DNA of 53,452 nt from Ettlia oleoabundans (lineage: Eukaryota > Chlorophyta > Chlorophyceae > Chlamydomonadales): NCBI GenBank assembly GCA_019693395.1, contig JAAMXP010005731.1, forward strand, positions 1 to 53,452, given 5' to 3'. The translations under genes were made by a program, and so were the position numbers. The notes under the pieces are model-generated. The model saw only the letters and a list, made by a program, of their open reading frames with translations, did not search any database and had not been told where the DNA came from. This document shows positions 47,801 through 53,452 of this stretch, one piece after another (within the stretch, counting starts at the first letter, position 1; each line of letters opens with the position of its first letter).

Positions 47801-50800
47801 CCCTGCCCTGGCCGTGCACCACTGCAGGACATATGCTGTGGGGCTGCTGATTCCCAAGGACAAGGTGAAGCGTGCGTTGTACTGGGATACCGCAGAGCCC
47901 TACCACTACGTACGCTTTGATGAATGGGATGAGAAGAACTTGCTCCTCATCACGGGTGGGTTGCAGAAGCTGCTGCGCAGGTGGCAAGCTGGTCTCCTGC
48001 TTCTGAGTGACGATTTATCTACAATGGGGACAAGAGCTGGTTGTGCCAGCCCCTGCCTGCAGGTGGGCAGGACCACAAGACTGGTTCACTGTATCCATAT
48101 GACCCGTATGAGAGGTAAGCCCTCACAGGAGCCTGGTTCAGGAAGTCTTGTTGGAAGTGAATGGTGACCATATGCCTGTTACTAGACATAGCGGTGCGAG
48201 ATGCAAACTGCTGCATCACCTTTTCCTGGCACAACACAATGCAGGCAGTGGAGCATCTTCGGCGACAGCCTGGCCTTGTTCTGCCTCGTTCTGCCTGTTT
48301 CAATCAGCTGTCCAACCCCGCTCACTGTGCAGGTTGGAGAAGTACACTCGTTCCCGCTGGACCGAGGCCGGTGAGCTGGTGCGCAAGTGGAACGGGCAAG
48401 TGATGGAGCCTGCAGGTGATCACGGTGGATACGAATCACTGGATGTGCCGATGCTTGACATGATTTTACTTGGTGTGCTGTCTGTTTGTTGTGCATAGGA
48501 GGGTGCTTAACCCTGTAGCTAGCTACGCTGCCAAAGTAGCGGCTTCAGCAGCAGAGTAGCAGGGCTTGTTGAGCCAGAGCACTCCATGTGGTCCTTTTGC
48601 CTGTTTGTACTCGGCCCAAATCCCCTGGTTGATGCAAAAAAAAACTGGGTTTTTCCTCGCTGCTGCCGGCTGCATCTGCCCCTGGCAGTTAGACTGGTCC
48701 TAGCCAACTGTTTCTCGTGCACTGCAGACCTGCTGTACCTGCACGGACGCAACCCCCTGGTGCCTGATGGTAACTCCTACATAATTACTGGAGACAGCGG
48801 GCAGGTGGGGCATCGGCTCTCATTACTCTGGTTTATAGTGTTGTAGCTATTGTTGTAAAGCCGCTGCAGCAGAACTTGCCGGCGTGGCCTGCAGCAGGGC
48901 CGGGGTGACGTTGATGGTCCCGGCGGTACAGTTGGCAAAACCAACATGTGGCATGCTGCTACATTTCTCGCTCTACGCTTTGCCTGGGAGGGCATGTGAG
49001 CCTAGTGTGCTGCTGCCTGACCCGCAACTTCTTCAATGCTTCGCTCGCTGAAACAATCCTTGGGTGCAGGGCATGACTGGTGGCACCATCGGCGGCATTG
49101 TGGTTTCAGACCTCATCTTGGGTGGGTGGCGGTACCTCCCAGGTTGGAGGGCTACGCTTCTTGGTGGTGGAAGGGTTGATGGGCGGCTAGGGCCGGCTCA
49201 CCGGGGCCCTACCCTGGGTGGCCTGCCGCAAAAGTGGGCCAGTGTAGAAATTGAGTTTACACTGCGAGCAGGAGGGTCATTAATGCAGCAGCACTCTTGC
49301 TGTGGGCCATGAGTGCATTGCCAATCCGAAGTGCCTGGTCCATCCATAACAGCTTAGAGGGTCTTGGACGGTGATGCCAATATGTGCAAAGCGCCATCAC
49401 CACCACCAGCTGTTCAGTTGCTGCAGAAAGCGAGTGAAATGGTAATGGTTGGTAATGGCTGCAGGTCGCAAAAACCCTTGGGCTGATGTATACGATCCTT
49501 CTCGAGCGCCACCAGCCGGTTCACTGTTGGAGGTAAGTAGCTGTTGCTTTGTAGCAGGGACAGAGCACAGCAATGAAAAGTCTGGTCAGCAGCGCCAGCA
49601 AATTGCTGTGCAGCAGAGCACAGCGCAGCACCCGGGCCAACATGCCTCATGTGGGTCCAGTGTGCTTTGAGTTCTCAGCATGTCTTCCACCATTGCTAGC
49701 TTAAGCATGCTAAAAAGTGAGTGGGGTCACTTCTCTCTCTGCTGCTGTTAACTTGCAGATTGCAGAGGAGGGGGCGGTTACCACTGCCTCATTTATTGAG
49801 CGTGTGCTGCCCAGGGTGAGGCTCAGCAGTAGGTTAAAAGCCATAAGAAAGATGTTTGAAGTTGTGGGATTCCCAATATGTTCTACCACAGCCATTTCGA
49901 AGTTGTGGAATCGCCCGATATGTATCGCCATGGCCATCTTTCGAAACTGTATGCTGCTATCGCTAACCCTGGATGGATTCGGTGGATCTCTTGGTGCAAT
50001 GCTATTCAGTCATGTTGCACTTATGCGACCTACCCAGTCTTGTTGTTGTTTTCTGATGTGTTTTTGGCTGCAGCTGACTTCCCGGGAAAACATGGAGCCC
50101 GATAGCGGCAAGATTGTGCAGAAGGGCCTGGAGAAGGCAAGCCCCTGAGCTGGCAGTGTTGCTCTTTGGGCTGCTGCCTGTTGAATAGTTTAGCAGGGGG
50201 AGTCTTCACCGCTAAACGGTTGCCAGCTGACGTGAGCCTGCTGCAGATGAGCCCATGCTGCATGACTCAATTTGCAACTGTGTTGCCCTTTTTGCTGCAG
50301 GTGGCTGTGTACTGCGACGCTAACAAGCAACAGCACGCCTACAGTGCTGTGTGCCCCCACCTGGGCTGCATTGTGCATGTGAGCAGACATCAACAGTCAA
50401 TTGCCAGAGGCTCGGCATGCATGCATGGTACCACGTGCTTGCTTCGTTGTGCCGTGGGTTTTGCAGTCCACAGCGCCTTAGCCTGACCCTTCCTCCAGCA
50501 AGAAACCTTGCTCAGAACTGTGCCAGTTAGCAACCACTAATGCTGCCAAAACTGCTGCATGCAGTGGAACTCGCTGGAGAAAACCTTCGACTGTCCCTGC
50601 CACGGCAGCCACTTTGACCGCCACGGCACATGCATCAACGGTAAGCATGGGGCGGTACTTGGGCAATGGTTGTTTTAGGTTTGCGACAAACGAGTGTGGG
50701 GACTACTTATCTGCCTGCGCTGTGGTACGGGGCGGGATAGTCGCATTGCCGCAGAGCTGCAACAAGAGAGATTGATGGTGACTGGCCTTTGAGCTGGGCA

Positions 50801-50863
50801 TCTGCTGTCATGCTGTGTGCAGGCCCTGCCAAGGCGGATCTGAAACCCATTCCTGACTGGTGA
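44869..50863 (+). CDS. FAD-dependent oxidoreductase fused to a Rieske [2Fe-2S] domain
   Basis: Twenty-two exons give 564 residues, every join in frame: 44869-45024, 45146-45293, 45433-45495, 45685-45711, 45893-45901, 46056-46147, 46322-46356, 46615-46701, 46923-46969, 47171-47308, 47536-47653, 47828-47955, 48063-48114, 48333-48415, 48728-48804, 49070-49121, 49465-49532, 49759-49815, 50074-50136, 50301-50378, 50565-50640, 50823-50863. An Arg/Ser-rich leader suggests organelle import. ADVVVIGAGIAGLTCAYKLA is the FAD-binding Rossmann motif; RGAGQTGRTT, HGEEKTR, PLMYLEGLAAAVERYGG and ITGDSGQGMTGGTIGG belong to the DAO/glycine-oxidase-like fold. The C-terminus has both Rieske clusters, CPHLGC and CPCHGSHF. 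Introns after 47308 and 50136 are GC-AG. The architecture is known in bacteria; the substrate is unknown. Confidence 0.92.
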
Positions 50864-51514
50864 ACATTTGTTTGTCGTGAGGCATGGGAAGGCGTAGTCA
50901 GGAAGAGATTAAGAGAGTCGCTAGTCCCCGTCTCATGTGGCAGCGGTTTGTGGTGGCATCTGGGAACCCCTCCCACCCCCACCTTTGAAGTCAATTCTTT
51001 CCTGCATGGTTGTCACCCTTATAAATATGCCTGTAGCTGCTCTGAAGCCCAGCTTTCTAGGAAACTGTTTCAGTAAGACTTGTAGTTGTCTCAGGGCTGT
51101 AAATTTACGTGGTGGTGTGGTTGTTTCCGGGCTGCAACTTCATATGCTGGTGTAGTCGTTTCAGGGCTGGCAAGTCATCATCTGCTGAGAGTCAAGTGCA
51201 GGGATCCCATACACCAACATGTAATGTTTGGCGACTAAGCAGCAGTAGAAGGATTTACTCATGTTACATGAACCATAAACTGAGTATGCGGCTTAAAAAA
51301 GTAGGATTGGGCCTTGCTCAACAATGAAGCCAATCAGTCATGGGCAAAAGCGTGGGAACGAGAAATAAATTCATTGATAAAACAAACTGAGTAGTACAAA
51401 CAAAATATGTGTATAAGTGTGGGTGGCTTGGGGGTTCTTTGCACATTGTGCCTTTGCACACATTGCGCTGAAAGCATGCAAGCAACGCAAGGGTAGCTGT
51501 GGTGGGTCAGCAGC
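50864..51514. other. Convergent 3' intergenic region
   Basis: About 0.65 kb between convergent stops. TGTAA on the plus strand at 51098-51102 can serve the FAD-Rieske gene. TTACA at 51264-51268 (TGTAA on the minus strand) can serve the zinc-finger gene. The segment is more AT-rich than its surroundings. Confidence 0.5.
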
Positions 51515-52112
51515 CTAGAGTTTCTTCACGTAGCCACTGCCCCTGCAGCTTCTGCAGTAAATTATGCCGGCGCCCTTGCAAGCCACGCACTCGCGTTGGC
51601 TGCGGCTGCCACCAAGTGGGTCCCGCTGCCCCGATGCTGCTGCCAACGCCTCACGTGACACACCGATCATCTTGCCGCTGCCCTCGCAGGCGAAGCATTT
51701 GACACCACCTGTGCCGGCACACGAGCTGCAGATCTCAGGCTCGCCCTGCAAGTGGGGCGACACAGCAAACCAGGAAGCCGCTGTTGGTCCCAGGAAGCTT
51801 AGTGACCGGCCCAGTGCGGCCGGCTGGCTAGATTCCGTGAGCTAGATTCCGTGAAAACAAAGTCTAAGGCTTTCTGTCAGCAAACATTGCTATGTATTGC
51901 AGTCGCACCTTGCTGCTGCCATTGATGAGGGCAGCTGCCGTTGCCACCGTCACGGCGCTGCCTACTATAATCTCCTGCAAAGCCGCCGCCTCGACAGCGC
52001 GACACAGCTGGGCAGCTCCTCGCCGCCTTCGCGCTGCTGCCGTGCTGCGCTGCACTGAAGAGCCGTTGCTGGATGCGCAGGAGGCGCAAGAGGCAGCGGA
52101 GACGCTCGACAT
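51515..52112 (-). CDS. Plastid DnaJ-type zinc-finger protein, LQY1/BSD2-like
   Basis: Two exons, 52112-51909 and 51745-51515, give 144 residues. A Ser/Ala/Arg-rich leader (MSSVSAASCASCASSNGSS, then AAARRRRGAA) looks like a chloroplast transit peptide. It is followed by one hydrophobic segment (EIIVGSAVTVATAAALI) and four CxxCxGxG units: CSSCAGTG, CFACEGSG, CVACKGAG and CRSCRGSG. There is no J domain. LQY1 of Arabidopsis has the same layout and is a thylakoid protein-disulfide isomerase that helps photosystem II repair. BSD2, with a similar finger, aids Rubisco assembly but has no membrane helix. The helix here favours an LQY1-type thylakoid protein. It lies convergent with the FAD-Rieske gene. 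Confidence 0.85.
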
Positions 52113-52765
52113 GCTTCCTGCAGGATGTGTGCTGGCAGCTGGTTAGCGCTGTCAAGAAGCCGTCAAACGGGATCGGAGGCCTGGCACACACAAAAGGAAA
52201 CAAGCCTGTGTGGTGGCTGAGCCTGCTTTGAGGCTTTCTTCCACCCCCCCGCCGCACCTGCGACGCTGCACTTTCCAATTGTCAGCAAAGCTTCTGACTT
52301 CTTTTGCAGGCAACCTGCTGCGTCTGCGTCTGTGCTGCCCATTTGGCAGCGTCCCTGTCGTCCTTCCTTGCAGGCGCTTCTGCCGCCACCGAACCCTTTG
52401 CGTTAGGCAGGCATGAGGCCCCACAGGCAGAGGGCACGCCTGCACCCCTCCTGCAGGTGGGATGTTTCCTTGTGTTCACATTCTCTTCTGCCCGGAACAA
52501 TACCCTCAAGCTGCCTTACTTCTGACACAGCAGCATGCAAGAAGCAATTCAAGTGGTGGCTTTGACTAGCCCCGCAGCTGTTTTGCTCTCGAAGGTGTGT
52601 GTGACGCCTGCAAACGCCTACAAACGCAGTTATGGTATGGTTCGAAAGTGCTGAATGTGTATTTCGCTGTTGATATTTGCCATTTTCAGTCAGGGGGTGG
52701 TGTTGAATAACACCAGTTTGGTTTTTTGAGGATGTGTGTTTGACGGTATATTTAGAGGCAACGGC
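52113..52765. other. Intergenic region, LQY1-like promoter and H4 3' end
   Basis: About 0.65 kb. The part next to 52112 should carry the zinc-finger gene's promoter. Minus frames at 52152-52509 are Arg-rich and have no domain. The H4 stem-loop lies at 52699-52714. Confidence 0.4.
52699..52714 (-). terminator. Histone mRNA 3' stem-loop (H4)
   Basis: On the minus strand the sequence is GGTGTT-ATTC-AACACC, a perfect 6-bp stem with a 4-nt loop, about 50 bp after the H4 stop and followed by ACCC. Size and position match the stem-loop of replication-dependent histone mRNAs, which is bound by SLBP and replaces the poly(A) tail. Confidence 0.85.
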
Positions 52766-53389
<624 letters not shown>

Positions 53390-53452
53390 ATGGCCCGCAC
53401 CAAGCAGACCGCCCGCAAGTCCACTGGTGGCAAGGCGCCCCGCAAGCAGCTG
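53390..53452 (+). CDS. Histone H3 (partial, N-terminal tail)
   Basis: The last 63 bases encode 21 residues beginning MARTKQTARKSTGGKAPRK. Lys4, Lys9, Lys14 and Lys18, the main modification sites, are all present. The gene continues beyond the right edge. Whether it is an H3.1- or H3.3-like form cannot be told from the tail shown. Confidence 0.99.
   Translation, partial: MARTKQTARKSTGGKAPRKQL

Overview
The window is nuclear DNA of a eukaryotic green alga (Chlorophyta, probably trebouxiophyte-like). Genes are broken into many short GT-AG introns, plus several GC-AG introns. A plant-type violaxanthin de-epoxidase, a plastid-targeted EPSP synthase and a thylakoid-type DnaJ zinc-finger protein mark a photosynthetic cell. 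Possible TGTAA polyadenylation signals lie behind several genes, and a divergent H4/H3 histone pair closes the right edge. There is no sign of bacterial operons, CRISPR arrays, insertion sequences or organelle DNA. Exons were assembled by hand from splice sites. In most genes every exon keeps the reading frame across its joins, which is the main support for the models.

Left part (1-11.1 kb): a partial Mpv17/PMP22 gene runs off the left end on the minus strand. On the plus strand follow a multi-pass membrane protein (7-8 helices) and, only about 0.3 kb later, a PH-domain plus TKL-type protein kinase gene. Spacing, frame and the lack of a TGTAA signal between them make it plausible that they are one gene encoding a membrane receptor-like PH-kinase. 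This is the most interesting candidate in the window.

Middle-left (12.3-25 kb): EPSP synthase (11 exons, shikimate pathway); a small 3-exon minus-strand gene; an NSE1-like gene (SMC5/6 complex) that stops before the expected RING-like domain; a basic, serine-rich coiled-coil protein; and an ankyrin-repeat reading frame with an internal stop that looks decayed.

Middle-right (25.3-40.2 kb), all minus strand: a 23-exon SLC26/SULTR sulfate permease with a STAS domain, a CutC homologue, a glycine-rich small protein and violaxanthin de-epoxidase, the last with a 6-nt first coding exon.

Right part (40.4-53.4 kb): divergently from the de-epoxidase, an IDM1/ROS4-like PHD-finger acetyltransferase with a polyglutamine tail; then a 22-exon FAD oxidoreductase fused to a Rieske domain, with a 9-nt microexon. 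Next come an LQY1/BSD2-like zinc-finger protein (minus), histone H4 (minus, with a 3' histone stem-loop) and the start of histone H3 (plus).

The genes do not form one pathway. They are ordinary neighbours with recurring themes of plastid function (EPSPS, VDE, LQY1-like), membrane transport (SULTR, Mpv17) and chromatin (NSE1-like, PHD-GNAT, histones).
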